From Beta vulgaris subsp. vulgaris (lineage: Eukaryota; Streptophyta; Magnoliopsida; Caryophyllales; Amaranthaceae): 64,000 nucleotides of DNA. How positions within the stretch are numbered: position 1 is the first letter of the stretch; every line of letters starts with the position of its first letter. Shown here in pieces: positions 12,401 to 24,256 of the stretch. The notes under the pieces were generated by a model. It made no database searches, was not told the DNA's origin, and saw only the letters and a list, made by a program, of their open reading frames with translations. The stretch spans positions 24,883,805 through 24,947,804 of the forward strand of contig NC_079208.1 of NCBI RefSeq assembly GCF_026745355.1, read 5' to 3'. The translations under genes and the position numbers were made by a program.

Positions 12401-14950
12401 ATTAAAAGTTTTACCCTACAAAGAGGTGGGCTGGGAGGACTGGTGAAGAGTTGAAGAATAAAAATTATGAAACATACTTCATCTGTTCCTTAGTTGCAAC
12501 AATTTGAATTTCACGATTGCCAACCGTTGTCTATATCTTTAATTGTTTTCTTTTTACAAAAAATTAAATGCTATTTCTTTAAATATACATTGAGATGATT
12601 CCGGGACATCTCACAAACTAAATTTTGTTTTATACTATGTTACTCCGACACCTTCATTTACCTCAAAAATCGGCTTTCGTGTCGTGTTGTGTCCGACACG
12701 ACACATCACTTGGATACTTCATTTTAAACTAAAAACTTGTCTTTTTTCAATAAAATAGCCGAGTCGGACACTTGGACACCCGTATTCAAGTAGATATCCA
12801 ATTCGTGTCTGAGCAACATAGGTTTTATATATTTAGTCTAAATTACCAGTCCAAGTTAGTATATGTACAGTGCATGTTGCAACAGAAGAAAGAAAGGAAG
12901 TATTGCATAAAATCTTTGAGGAAATTGCAAAAATTCTTCTAGACTTATGTGTTTGATAGAAAAGGGATAATTGTGTTCGTTAAAGATAATAATCAGGTTA
13001 TTCTCTTGTAGCCACAATCTTCCACTCCGAGTCTTTCGTTGTCGCGTATAGTGTATCACTAGTAGGGGACTCTCTTTGATTGTCTGTTGATTAAACTCTG
13101 ATACTAACCGACAAGGTCCTTCCATTGCGAGTCTTTAGTTGTCGCGTATAGTGTACCACTTGTAGGGGACTCTCTTTGATTGTCTATTGATTAGGCTCTT
13201 ATACTAACCGACAAGGTCCGAGTGTTTTGACACTCATATTATGTGTGGCACATCCATGCTCTTCTGAGAGCAAGAATGCAATCCCATTGCGAAAAGAGGC
13301 TTGTATGTGCGTAGGAGACACAAGTGCGAATTCAGTTAGTGAAAAGGGGAACTCTTGCTCATTAGTGAAAACGAGTTTGAGTCAGGCATCCCCTAGGGCT
13401 TGTGTGCTTTTTCCTGGCCCAAGCGGAGCCGAAGCAACTTAAATGAAACATAACTGTTTTTCCTAGTGAAAACAAAAGCAGTAGACACATAATAATCAAG
13501 GAATAACCTACACCCAATATCTAGAAACATAAAGTACTAGAAAGCATAGAATACAACAAATTCAAGTTAATTTAAGGTGTATTCTGCAATATGGAGTGCC
13601 TATCTAGTATTCATAAGGAGAAAAACATTAGATGGAACATGGTATCCTTAAGTGATTGTTTTGGGTTTCCATTGAAAAAGAAAAGTGAGTATTTTGGGTT
13701 GATGTTTTGAAGTAATGAAATATTGACTAAGATGTGTACCACGAGATGAAGCCTGGGTGAATGTAATGGAGAGGAAATATTGTGTGACATAGGATACCTC
13801 AAAGGTTAATGAAAATTTATATAGATAAACACTATTCTCTATTATACGAGTCGAAATGTTGGGCATTTAGGAAAGACCATATAATGAAAAGGAGTGTAGA
13901 GGAGATGCGTATGTTGGCATGGAGTTGTGACAACACCTTAAGGGTTAAGATTTGGTATGTAGATATTTGGAAGAAGGTTGGAGTTGCAACCGGTGAAAAT
14001 AAGATGACAGAAAACTGACTATGTTGGTTTGGGCATGTGGGGATTTAAGAAGGCCAAAGGTGCATTAGTTGGAGGGATTCAAAGATTTTATGAGGTATGC
14101 GTATTGGTAGGAGCATATAACTTTAGATAAATGGAGGATGATCTTTGTAGATGATCACTAGTGATAAATTCTTGGTTCACGCTGCTGGTCACATATTTTG
14201 GGAATAAGGCTTGTTATTGTTCTTTTTCTAGGAGTGGTTTAACATATTTTTGGTCTAAAATAAAGTATAAGTTTTCATGAAAAATATGTCAGGTTATCAA
14301 GTTACTTTGGTGAAACAATAATTCAGATCACATAATTTGTACCCTCGTTTAGCAAACTGAGCAACATGCCCTCCATTGGCCACCCATATGTTGGTTTACT
14401 TTGTTCGATGAAGGATCTTCAGATGTGTCATCATCCGTGTTGGACTTGGGGAAAAGTTGAAACATAATTCATCGATGTCAATTGTGACGGTGAATGTAAA
14501 ACTTTGTAACCCGTAAACATAGATTCACATGTGTCTAGTGCTCATTTGAGTCTTGTGTGGTAATTTCTACTCCGCTACTCCCTATACTGTGAAATTATTC
14601 TCAGTCTCCTTGTTACTCGGTCTACCCAAGGATACTATTGCGAACCTATCATACACAAACCATTTATCTTTTAGGAAGTATGACAAATTTTCCATAAGAT
14701 CCCCAAATTAGTATATGTGACTATTACTTATTGGACAGAAAGAGTAATGCTTTTTTAATTTACATATGAGCAAAACAAAATGCTGATTCAGAAACAAAAT
14801 TTGCAGGTATTAATCCTCTGCAATGATTGCAGTGGCACAAGCAGAGTGAAGTTCCACATATTTGGGCACAAGTGCAGTCAATGCCATTCGTATAATACCC
14901 GCGTAACGGAGAAAATTGATTTACAGCAGGAGCCACCATCAGTTAGCTAG
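95..14950 (+). CDS. CHY zinc-finger / RING / zinc-ribbon E3 ubiquitin ligase (CHYR/MIEL1/RZFP34 family), 5' exon(s) outside the window
   Basis: Exons placed by GT-AG sites and frame: 95-182, 275-331, 441-473, 1302-1379, 1485-1528, 1616-1656, 4050-4132, 4221-4312, 11289-11358, 12026-12064, 14807-14950 (stop TAG). Phases match at every junction, giving 255 residues plus the stop. The order is that of the family: a CHY finger ([19 protein letters not shown]), CTCHY-type cysteine pairs ([27 protein letters not shown]), a RING split over three exons ([24 protein letters not shown]), then a C-terminal zinc ribbon ([18 protein letters not shown]). Family members are ubiquitin ligases; MIEL1 and CHYR1 act in stress, ABA and MYB turnover, but the exact orthologue here is unknown. 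The N-terminal exon or exons lie left of the window: the first exon seen starts after CCACCAG with one base of a split codon. All zinc ligands I can identify are kept and no exon is broken, so the gene looks functional if the long intron with the gypsy insertion (4313-11288) is spliced. Confidence 0.93.
401..440 (+). other. 36-nt poly(T) run forming the splice acceptor of the third visible exon
   Basis: Thirty-six uninterrupted T residues (401-436) are followed directly by GCAG (437-440) and then the 33-bp exon that encodes the CAVCDTEQ zinc-ligand segment. It acts as an extreme polypyrimidine tract. Being a long homopolymer it is likely length-variable, and its exact length may be an assembly estimate. 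Confidence 0.7.
1657..4049 (+). other. Long intron of the CHY/RING gene without a recognised element
   Basis: AT-rich sequence between exon end AAATGTG (1656) and the acceptor GTGCAG (4049). Only short open frames occur, none resembling a known protein. I saw no terminal inverted repeats, LTRs or RNA genes in it. Confidence 0.6.
4485..4847 (+). repeat. 5' LTR of the intronic gypsy element
   Basis: About 363 bp starting TGCAATATATCCAC and ending TTTATTGCA, alignable by eye along its whole length with 10026-10379. It contains a GA-rich run (4584-4624), TATAAATAGG near 4659, and ends just before the probable primer-binding site. Confidence 0.9.
6247..6641 (+). repeat. Interspersed ~395-bp module, copy 1, inserted in the gypsy protease region
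   Basis: Starts CATGGAATTAAAACTC and shares its whole course with 9046-9456: GTTACGGAACG motifs, CTCGCCG.GTTGTCCGTT, GATTATATTATGTTGCAG, and CCGCGAAATGTT near the right end. It is dense in GTTAC/CGCGAA words. It is non-coding and foreign to gypsy elements, so it is probably a small non-autonomous DNA transposon. I could not settle its termini: the flanking GTTGGGAC/GTTGGGAT pair may be native gypsy sequence. Confidence 0.7.
7760..7819 (+). repeat. 30-bp tandem duplication in the gypsy polymerase
   Basis: Two head-to-tail copies (7760-7789, 7790-7819) differ at one base and duplicate ten in-frame codons (GWNEEAxHAF) between reverse transcriptase and RNase H. Because it is in frame it could predate the element's decay. 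Confidence 0.85.
9046..9456 (+). repeat. Interspersed ~410-bp module, copy 2, inserted in the gypsy integrase region
   Basis: Starts CACGGAATTAAAACTC and matches copy 1 closely up to about 9440. It is flanked by an 8-bp direct repeat AGTACAAC (9038-9045 and 9457-9464), the length typical of hAT elements. No clear terminal inverted repeat is visible, so the superfamily is uncertain. Confidence 0.72.
10026..10379 (+). repeat. 3' LTR of the intronic gypsy element
   Basis: About 354 bp, the partner of 4485-4847, preceded by the purine tract GGAAAGGGGGTAA and followed by the target duplication TACTG. Many substitutions and small indels separate it from the 5' copy. Confidence 0.9.
10385..11288 (+). 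other. Remainder of the long intron of the CHY/RING gene
   Basis: AT-rich intron sequence between the gypsy target duplication and the acceptor CAACGTAG (11281-11288). I recognise no element or coding similarity in it. Confidence 0.6.
13020..13219 (+). repeat. Tandem duplication, two 100-bp units, in the last intron of the CHY/RING gene
   Basis: Units 13020-13119 and 13120-13219 share GAGTCTTT.GTTGTCGCG, GGGGACTCTCTTTGATTG and ATACTAACCGACAAGGTCC at an exact 100-bp offset, with about ten differences. Non-coding; origin unknown. Confidence 0.85.
13790..14130 (+). mobile_element. Fragment of a LINE reverse-transcriptase C-terminus (RTE-like)
   Basis: The plus-strand frame from 13809 reads [24 protein letters not shown] and ends near CWFGHV. 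This matches the conserved C-terminal tail of RTE-like plant LINE polyproteins (ECWA..., VAEMRML, RWFGHV). It is broken by a stop at 14016-14018, has no 5' part and no visible target duplication. It is an old, truncated insertion in the last intron of the host gene. Confidence 0.7.
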
Positions 14951-17900
14951 CTCATTTTTTGTCCATGAACGTATTTGCACTGCTTTGAAACAAGTATTCA
15001 GATTACAAGAGTTGACCTTTTGTTCATAAAAGTCTAGTTTCCGATTTCTTGATGACTGGGTTTTGCACTGGTTTTTTCCTAGATTTTGAAAGGCGGGCCT
15101 TGCCATTGGTGTAATCAACAGTTTTTCCATTGTCAGCAAGTAGTCTCATATCGAATTCAAAAAACCATGCTATTATTACTTAACTAGTGTGTGTCTCGGG
15201 TGGCCTCGAGTGTTACTGTTAACATATCTGTATGGAAATCATTTGTAATACCATGTAGTTTGTAAGTTGTGCTATGCAATGGATAATCTTGACCAAAATT
15301 TCAGTGTCATTCTTACTTTGTGAGACTTGAAATATGTCAAGTGCATATGAAACCAAGAATGAAAACATCGTAAAGTGCATAACTAATTTTTTATTTGCAA
15401 ACAATGCTCTTGTTGTAGTTGCTAAGCATCATAATCTTTTCGGTTGTTGCTTCAATTGGAGCTTTGGTATATATTTGGTTGGCTACTTTTGGTGGTTGGG
15501 TTGTCCGGTCAATCTTCATTCCTGCATTTTTGTTATATGTATAATACAAGTATTAGTTTTTGTAATGGTTATTCTTTCTATTGATTTTATGAGTGTAGTT
15601 GTCTTACGCAATAATTTTGTTCCTATTTTTGTGGTATTTTCTGCTTCTTCATTTCGGGTTAGTTCACCAAGGAATTGACTCTTATATGTGTCTTCACCAT
15701 TATCATCGAGTACTTGGCTTCCCGTTTCGACAACTGTAGGAGTTTTTGCATTTATGATGTATGCAGCTTGGCATTTCTCATGCAATTGTCAATATCATGT
15801 ATGTATTAATCATGTATGGCAATAAATTAATTTAATTTGTTGGTCTTTACTTTTTTGATGCTTGCCATTTCTTTATGTTGGTGTTCCTCGTATGATTTTT
15901 CTAATTGGTAGTTTGTCTCAAATGTCCCTTGGCAAATAAGTTGTCTCACTCTTTGTGTTGAGCTTGACCTTGAACGCAAATTGTTTTCCAATATAATTTT
16001 GCAGGTGGTCTAAGTCTATCACCTTCTCAGTGCCATTTTTTCTACAATGTATATTTTATGTCGGTAATTGTGAAGTGTCATCTGTGAGGGATTGTTGAAA
16101 TATTTCTTAATTTTCATATTACCTTTTTTTGCAAGTCCAACAACTTGTTCAATAGGCTCGCAATAACTTTTCAGCTTCCTTATCAAATAATGCGAGTGGA
16201 ACACATGCACTCTCATCATCGATGTTATTTGTTAGAAAAGACCTATAGTTGTGAAGAGGTGCATAGCAATGTACTAGTCATGAGATTGGAGGAGGCCCAA
16301 GTCAAGCAAGCAAAATCAAGCTTTGCATAGACTATCAATTAAATAACTATTGTATAAGATCATAAAGTTATAAAGCAAATCATCGTTATGTTTTAGTAAC
16401 ATTATGTTGTAATAATTAGTGTTAATGCTTTGGATAAGACTGTAAGAAAGTTTATTGACAACTATCATTTTGTTAGTAGTTGTTTACCTTATCTTTGGAT
16501 ATTTGACCACAAAGTCACACTTGTACAATATGAAGTCTCATCGATCTTGGTCTTACATGCGTCGTAAGAGTTGTAATGCCATTGTTTGTGAAGATCTATG
16601 CTTGTAATTGTGGAACTGCAAGTAAAAGTCTCATGTAGATTTTGATTTTTAGTTGATATATTTTGTTTTGTTGTTGAGGTATTTTGTAGAGAAGTTTTTT
16701 TTTTAAACTATCCTAGATAAGTGTGTTATGAGTCATATTTTACCATTTCTCCTGGGTCCTTTTGCAAAATGTCTTCTAGCTTTTCTCTGTTCAAGAACAT
16801 GGCTTGTTCTGGTGGTTCATGTGGGTGTGGCTCCAACGCTTTAATTGGTTCCATTTCATCCCTCCTATTTATTCATGCATGATTTGATTAGTGGTTTTTG
16901 TGTGCATCAATGTTTATTTGGAGAATTTATTTTTTGGATTTTTTTTGAGTTTTTGATGACGTACCTTTGTTTGAAGCCTTCTGTTTCTGGAATGTCTTTG
17001 TTGAAGTATATTTTTGTTGCGCTAGTTGAGTGGCGCTGGTATCTTCCTGTGAGACATGTATGTCGTGTCATTACTGCATAATTTGTTCAACCGAATTGTA
17101 TTGAATTTATGCTTACATCGCCCATGACCATATTATTTCTAATTACATATTTATTGTTTTGATTATAGTTTAGTTTTCTGTTTTCCTTTCTCTTACCTTG
17201 GTGCATATTCACTTTTATTGAAGTGATGATCACTACTTTGCAGGTTTTCTCTTTTGTTTTCTCGGTGTTGATCAAATCTATATTTGCTCCCCACAAAGTG
17301 ACCGTCACCTTCAAATTGTGGTATGAGTTGATTAGTACATTATGGTATTGAATCTCTTGTATAAAATCCTTGTTTTTACTGAAGGAAGAGGGTGTCTTAC
17401 TTTGGATCTAAGATATAAATTGCTCCTACATTGACCCAGGTTTTTTTCTTGAATTCTAGTTAGCAAGGCAACAACATCTGCATTTTGTACATCAATAACC
17501 AATTAGCATAAGTTGTTAAAGATGTGGTTAGTATAATTTAGTAATTTTCTGCTTAGCATACAATTAGTACATCAATGAGTAATTACCTATGATGTAGTCA
17601 ATTTTGTTGTTTCGTTCTTTCAATCGATCAAGTGGGTGTGTCATAAACACTTGATCCTGGATTGTAGCTTGAGTTTCTTGTTCTTGAAAGATAGTTGTGT
17701 AAGGTGTAAACCTGATGATTTGGTCATTTTCACGGACAAGTGTTGTTTGTTGTTTCTAGCAATATCAAAATTGTTTAGAGTATGTATTTTTCCTTCTCAG
17801 ATCGGATCTTTGTAAGCCTGTATCAAGTCTCTTCTCATAATTGCTACAATCCTCCCTGCATATTTTGTTCATGTTATTTATCTATATAGTGAAAAAGGTA

Positions 17901-18007
17901 ACATGTTTAATATTTTTTTTGTCTTAATTATTGTCACTGAACTTCAGAATGAAAGAAAAACGAAGGATTGCAATAATGTAGCTAGAGAATATCACTGAAA
18001 TTATATA
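14951..18007. other. 3' flank of the CHY/RING gene and intergenic DNA
   Basis: Begins with the presumed 3' UTR after the TAG at 14948-14950. The rest is AT-rich with short open frames, none resembling a known protein. I saw no inverted-repeat element, LTR or RNA gene here. Confidence 0.55.
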
Positions 18008-18015
18008 TACACGAC

Positions 18016-18426
18016 TAGAGGTAGGCATGGGCCGGGCCGGCCCGACACGATTTGGGCCCGACCCGTTGTTCGCTACGTGGGCCGCGGGCCTGTCACGGTC
18101 AAGAAATTTTATTTCCGGCCCGCACCGACACGAGCCTGCGTGGGCCGACCCGCGGGCCGAATGCTTCTTTCCTTTGTTTTTTAGCCTAAAACTGTCGAAA
18201 ATACAAAAAAATTAAATAAAACATGGGCCAGACCTGTAAGAAGCACGATCCCGGCCCGCGGGCCCGTGGACAAATTTTTAAAATTTTGATCCCGGCCAGC
18301 CACTCACAGGCCCGAGCCCGGCCCGAGCCCGCCACTCAAGGGCCCGAGCCCGACCTGGCCCTCCATTTACCCAAGCTCGCGGGCGGAGCCCGTGAACAGG
18401 CCCGGTCCGACCCATGCCCACCTCTA
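18016..18426. mobile_element. GC-rich non-autonomous hAT MITE
   Basis: Terminal inverted repeats TAGAGGTAGGCATGGGCCGG on the left and the complement of TAGAGGTGGGCATGGGTCGG on the right. Both match the TAGAGGTGGGC-type hAT terminus. It is flanked by an 8-bp target duplication (TACACGAC 18008-18015, TGCACGAC 18427-18434, one mismatch). The 411-bp body is packed with GGGCC/CGGCCCG words and stands out sharply from the AT-rich surroundings. It encodes no transposase. Confidence 0.88.
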
Positions 18427-18765
18427 TGCACGACTTATTATATGATGGAGCAGTAAGAACTACAACTTTTTTTTCCATTCCAAAATGAAGAGAACTTACT
18501 TTCAGCCTTCAGAAGAATAAGTTGCTAAATAATAATAATAATTGAAGTATTATTTGTATAATTTAATGGTAGAAAAACAAAAAAGAAGTTAATCATAATC
18601 GATGAAGGTTTGAAATAGTTTATGGCATTAATACAAGTCACATTAGTTGTGATTTTTTTTTTTATCAGGAAAGGAAAACTTAGGATAACCCCATAAATTC
18701 GGGGGCCAGTCTAAAACATCATTGCGGATGATAAGAGAAAAATTAATATCGAAAGGAGGGAAGGA

Positions 18766-21700
18766 TTAAAGAAGCATGGAGCAAAAATGACCTCTATTGG
18801 CCATGAAGTACGCTGCTCTATTGGCCTCCCGAAAGATGTGGACAATTTGGAAGCTTAAAAAGTGATGATGATCCAGGCCTGCATCAGAAATAATGTTAGC
18901 AATTTCCCACGGGATCCTTTAAATGTTCTTCAAAGAATAATCGACCGCAAGATTGTCTCCCTCTGTGATAATATTCTTAATGCCTTGCGAAACGACATCC
19001 CTAATGCCTTCTCTTAGCCCCCAAGCTTCTTCTTGAAGGATAGAAGGGGACTTCCCAAGCGCCTTAGCACCTGCTAGAAGCACTGACCCGTTCGCATCAC
19101 GAAGACCCAAAAGAAGCATTGCCACATTGTAACTTCGAACCATCAAAATTCACTTTCACTAGTAGAATAAATGCTTATTGTTGCGGTTATTAAGTGGCCT
19201 ATTGTGGCGGTTTTGGCCGCGCAACAATTAAGGGCACAACAATAGGTAATTAACCTATTGATGCGGTTTCTGGCAAAAACCGGTCTATTGCTGCGATTTT
19301 ACCTAAAACTGCAACAACAAGTATTTTTTCAAGATTAAAAAAACAGGTTTATTGCTGCAATTTCTTCCTAAAACCGTAGACGTTGGGCAGGTAAATTTTC
19401 TTTTTTTTCAAATTTCTCGAGGCGTAAATTTATTGTAGTTATTGTACAATTATAATATGTTACATAGCTACAACAATCCACTGTTACAAACACCTAATAT
19501 AAAAAACTAAATTTGAGAAAAACAAACTAAAAAATTTAAAAACTGAAATGAAAAGAATAAGAATCAAATTAAAACTAAAAACTTAAGAAATTAAAAATTA
19601 TGAAACTGAAATGAGAAAACTAAGAAACAGGATGAATTAATTATGTTAACCAAGGCATCAATGACAAAATAAAATGTATATAAAGATCAAGTGGCACTAA
19701 TAAATCAAAATAAATATAAGCAAAACAACAAAAAAAAAAACAGAAAAATATATTACAAATAAAAATCTTAAAATCGAAAAAAAACAAGCATCACCATACT
19801 CTCAACACTCGCTCTCTCGAACCCCTCCGATGGCGAAGCTATCACATTACTCCCCGCAGTCGTCACCACACTCTAATTGTGAAGTTTCGAACGGTCAAAC
19901 GAGGAGCTTCGAACGGTCGATGAAGGAGAAGCACAATCGACGAAGTAAAAAATACGAAAACTTCGGTTTGGGAGAATCACAACCGAGAACGAGGAGTCGA
20001 GCGACGATCGACAGAGTTTTCGTGTTTGGAGAAGGGTGGCTGCGAAGGAGGAAAATCAGAGGAGGAAGGATGAGAAGTTAGGATGAGAGAGGAAAAGGAG
20101 AGTGAGGTAGAGGAAGAGGAAAGGTCAAAAGGAAGAAGTATGAAAACGACTGGTGTTCAAAACAAGAAGACCCAAGAAGAACCCTAATTGGATCGCGCGT
20201 CTTCTTTTATAAGCAAGAATCTATTGTTGCGTGTGTTTAAAGGAACCGCAACAATAGTCTTATAAAATAAATGAGGATATTAAAATATTTTTTTTAATAT
20301 ATTGTTGCTTCTTGCCAAAAACCACAACAATATGTATGGTCAAATAGTCAACTTTTTTCAAAAATTTTCCGTTAAAACCATATTGCTGCGGTTTTTGGCC
20401 GAAACCGTAGCAATATATTTATTTCATATTTTACCTTTTTTTTACGTGATATATTACTGCGTATGGGTAAAAGCGCTGCAATACCACTACATCAATAGTC
20501 AATTATTTTACTAGTGTTTGACAAACCCTGGAGGGGGGGGGGGGAGGGAAATGACTATGTTCCCCCGAACACAACACCTTAGAAGCTCTTGGGGCTATGC
20601 CTTGAAAACTCGGCGCTTGATTGTGGACATCAAAATTAGCCTACAACCAACTTGTAACAAACTTATTAATAACAAATGCAGCTACATAATGAGAGGAAAA
20701 CTCCTCACTAAAAACAACTTTGTTTCTATAATTCCAGATAAACCACCACCCAATAGCGAACAAATTTAAATCCTCTGTAGGCAGTAAAGAATGATAATGA
20801 TTATGAATTTGGCTAAAGGACTTATTTTAAAATGGGCCACAGGAGGAAAAGAAGGCCAATTATAGTCTATATGTAACTTGGCAAAATATCCACCATGGAT
20901 GGACAAGAAAAACACAGATGAATTGTAGTTTCAGAATGGTAATTGTAAAAAGGACATTCCTGAGGTAGAAAAACATGGCTTCGTTCGTTCCAACCGCGCC
21001 TTCATTACAAGCTTTCCGAATAAATTTTTTTACCTTTGAGGGAAGATGGAGCTTCTAAACCCACGCATAGTCTACTTTAACAACATTCGCATGGAGCAAA
21101 CCTTAAGCTAAAAGAGCACCTGATTTCACTGAATAATCCTCATCCGCTGCAAGCCCCCACACAAGAGAGTCTTGCTACGAGTGCCAAGGGATAAACAGAG
21201 AGCTGACTTGCTCCACCAAACGTGAAGGGAGAAACATAGCTAATCTCACACTATCCCAACTCCTATTAGATAGAATAAAATTGCTCTCCTTAAGATGGAG
21301 AGGATCAGAAGGGGGCTGCACCATCGATTTAAAAGGGAACTGAAATAACCAATTATCCTCCCAAAAAAGAATATTTATTCCATCCCATATCTGCCACTTC
21401 AAACCTTGGCAACAAATACTCCCGGGCTCATAAGATTTTTCTATTATCAAGAAGCTAAATTTGACACTTTGTCGGATAACAGAAAACTATTCTTAACATA
21501 TGTATTTCTAACAAGTTTAACCCTTAAGCTGTTATTATCTTTCATTAACTTCCAAAGTAGCTTAAGTTGCAGAGTTATATTATTAATATCTGCCTTCCTC
21601 AACCCAAATCCCCCAAAACACTTTAGTTCACAAATCCTATGCCATCCAACGAGGTTTGAAGAAGCATTGGAAGGATCCTTATTCCTGAAAAAATTTCTAT

Positions 21701-24203
21701 AGGTTTTGACTAAAGTACTCAGAATGATTTTTGAAAGATAAAGAATTTGCATCTGGTAATTTGCTTTGGTGTCCATTTTGACTGAATTAGAACCGAGCTA
21801 CCGGCTTGGGAAAGTGAGTTAGCTTTCCATTTTGACAACTGATTGTTTACTTTAGTAACTATCTTGCCAAATGTTTCTTTGGTAACCTTGGCCGTAATTA
21901 TTGGGCAGCCTAGATACTCTCCGAGGTCTTGGCACTCTACCATTTCGAAAATGCTAGCGAAGTTCCTCTTTTCTTACTCAGAAATATTAGCCGTAACCAG
22001 AAAAGAAGATTTATGGTAACTAACTAGTTGGCCCGTCTGAGAACAATATTTATCTAAGATCGAGCGAATCAAACCACAACTAGTTTTCGATGCTTTCGCA
22101 AAAATCATTGTATCATCTGCAAAAGTTAGAAATGGGATTCTAACTATCGAATGACCAATGGAAACTCTAACTAACTTGTCTTTTGGTCACTAGCAAGAGC
22201 AAGTTGGCGAGCCAGAAGTTCTGCACACAAGATAAATAAGTAGGGAGATAAAGGATCACCTTGACGAATTCCTCGTGAAGGGGAAAAGGAGTCTCCAGGT
22301 AAACCATTAACTAACACCGAGAAAGAAGTAGTATAAATGCATTCTCTAATCCACCCTATCCAACTAGCACTGAAACCTAATTTTTCTAGCATAACCATTA
22401 TAAACGACCATTCCAGCCTATCATAGGCTTTTTTCATATCTAGTTTAACCGCAATCCAGCTCGACAATCCCCCCTTCTTTCGAAATGAATGAAAAACTTC
22501 ATGTGCGAGCAAATGTTATCTTGGATGAGCCTTCCAGGAACAAAAGCCCCTGCAACGGGTGGATTATTTTACCCATGACAACTTTTAGTCTATTAGTAAT
22601 TACTTTGGAAATAACTTTATAGATTGTTGAACACAAACTAATTGGTCTAAAATGATTTGCAGAAGAAGGATTGTCTATTTTGGAATTAAAGCTAGAAAAG
22701 TGTGGTTAATCTCTTTTAGAATTTTTCTATAGTGAAAGAAAGCTTTTACTGCCGAATGACGGAATTGCCTACCATTAGCCAATATTTCTTAAATAAAAAA
22801 GGGGGAAACCCATCAGGTCCTGGAGATTTATCTGGAGCAAGATCAAAGGTGGCACATTTAATTTCTTCTCTCGAAATATCAACCGTTAGAAATTCGTTAT
22901 CTACACATGAAATAATCGGGGAGATGGTCTCAAAATCAAGATCACTATCAAAATGACATAACAGGTTGGACAAAAAGCGCAAATTAAATTCTTTAGATAT
23001 GGCCTGAGCTATTTATGTTGGTGAGTTGAGAGAGGTGTTTTCTGTTGTTACAAACTCTTTAATTTAGTTTATGCTACGACAAATAGAAGCATGTACATGG
23101 AAATAACTTGTATTGGCATCCTCTTGTGAAAGGTATGTTGCCTTGCTTTTTTGTTTCCAATATTCGTGGCTAAAGGATAAAAGTATGCTTCTTTTCAAGA
23201 GAAGAAGATCTTGTTTACTTTGGAGAGATTCATCAAGTTGGTTAGAAATTAGGGCCTCTTGAAAAGCGGATATTTTTTTGACTACTAAACGAAGTTGGCG
23301 AAACACATTTCCAGATTGTGTTTTATTCCAAATTTTAGTTTTTTTGTATTTTAAAAGTGTACATTTTTTTGACTAGATTTATGACCCATTAATACGACTA
23401 CACCAAGTTTTCTTTACAAATTATCATAATCCTTTCGGGTGCACCACATGTTTTTCAAATCAAAATGGGGGGCTTTGGTAATGATCAAAGGCATAAAATA
23501 AAGAGAGATAATATAGTGATCAGAAGATGTAAAAGGATGATGAACGAATTTTGCTTGAGGAAATTATGCTATCCATTAAATGCTTGCAACAACTCAATCT
23601 AACCGTTGAAAAATATTGTTATCACTAACTTTTTTTTTCCTCTAAGTGAATCTTGTTCCATCAAAGGGAATTTCTGCACAACTAACTTGGGAGAAAAACT
23701 TATTTAAAATACACATTCTATTAATATAAAACTCGGCTCCACCAAGTTTATCCATATCAGAGGCAATCTCATTAAAATCACATATTATGACAAAGGGTAA
23801 ATTAATAGAATCAACATACGAAATTAACTCAGAAAGAATTCTAGCTTTTGCTCTTTTCTTGCAGGGGCAATAAATAAAAATTGCTACAAAAGAGAAATTA
23901 GAAGCTAACAAATAAAGTTATAGAACTTACAATAAAACGATTAGATTTATATATAACAGACATGCTAAAAGGATTTATATTAAAAAACTTCCAAAATAAC
24001 CATATCCCAGCAGAATAACCTGAGGTTGGGATAAAATCATAGAATTGGAACCAACTTGGTGGAAAGTATTGATAAAGACAGGGGATTGTGATTTTACTTC
24101 ACATAACATCATTATTTTTATATTACAACTTACAAAAGTCCTTCACTTATGGCAAAACATTTTCCCTACCAGTTGCTCTAACATTCCAACAAGCAATCGA
24201 CAT
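18766..24203 (-). pseudogene. LINE-1 copy A, ORF2 (endonuclease - reverse transcriptase - RNase H) remnant
   Basis: Begins at ATG 24203 (MSIACWNVRAT, the usual ORF2 opening). Endonuclease pieces lie at 23642-23911 (FVIICDFNEI). Reverse transcriptase lies at 22171-22512 with motif A KLDMKKAYD intact and GIRQGDPLSPYLF. The YLGCPI stretch is at 21719-21943, the zinc-binding region follows (about 20520-21780), and an RNase H of RVT_3 type (18766-19146) ends with FREANRAAYFMANRGH. A CACTA element splits the RNase H domain from the rest. Many stops and frameshifts; not functional. Confidence 0.85.
19157..20516. mobile_element. Non-autonomous CACTA element nested in LINE copy A
   Basis: Ends are CACTAGTAGAATAAATG and the complement of CACTAGTAAAATAATTG. 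The 3-bp target duplication is TTT (19154-19156, 20517-20519). Subterminal zones hold repeated ATTG(C/T)TGCGGTTTT-like words in both orientations, as expected of transposase-binding arrays in CACTA elements. Length 1360 bp, with no transposase. A short gene-like stretch on the plus strand starts at 19830 (ATGGCGAAGC) but has no recognised product. Confidence 0.9.
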
Positions 24204-24256
24204 AACTTAGGAATTGAAATCATGATCACTTTGACAAAAAAGAATTTGCTAAAAGC

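Noticed and set aside
12480..12830. GTGTCCGACAC-rich stretch with a Stowaway-like left edge as a MITE
   Set aside because: One edge looks like CATCTGTTCCTTAGTTGCAAC, but I found no matching right end or target duplication.
15334..15678. 114-codon open frame on the plus strand as a gene
   Set aside because: Hydrophobic, AT-driven composition, overlaps an equally long frame on the other strand, no family resemblance and no gene structure around it.
20528..20543. G-rich run GGAGGGGGGGGGGGAGGG as a quadruplex or terminator signal
   Set aside because: A single homopolymer run in decayed LINE sequence, probably length-variable and without context for a function.
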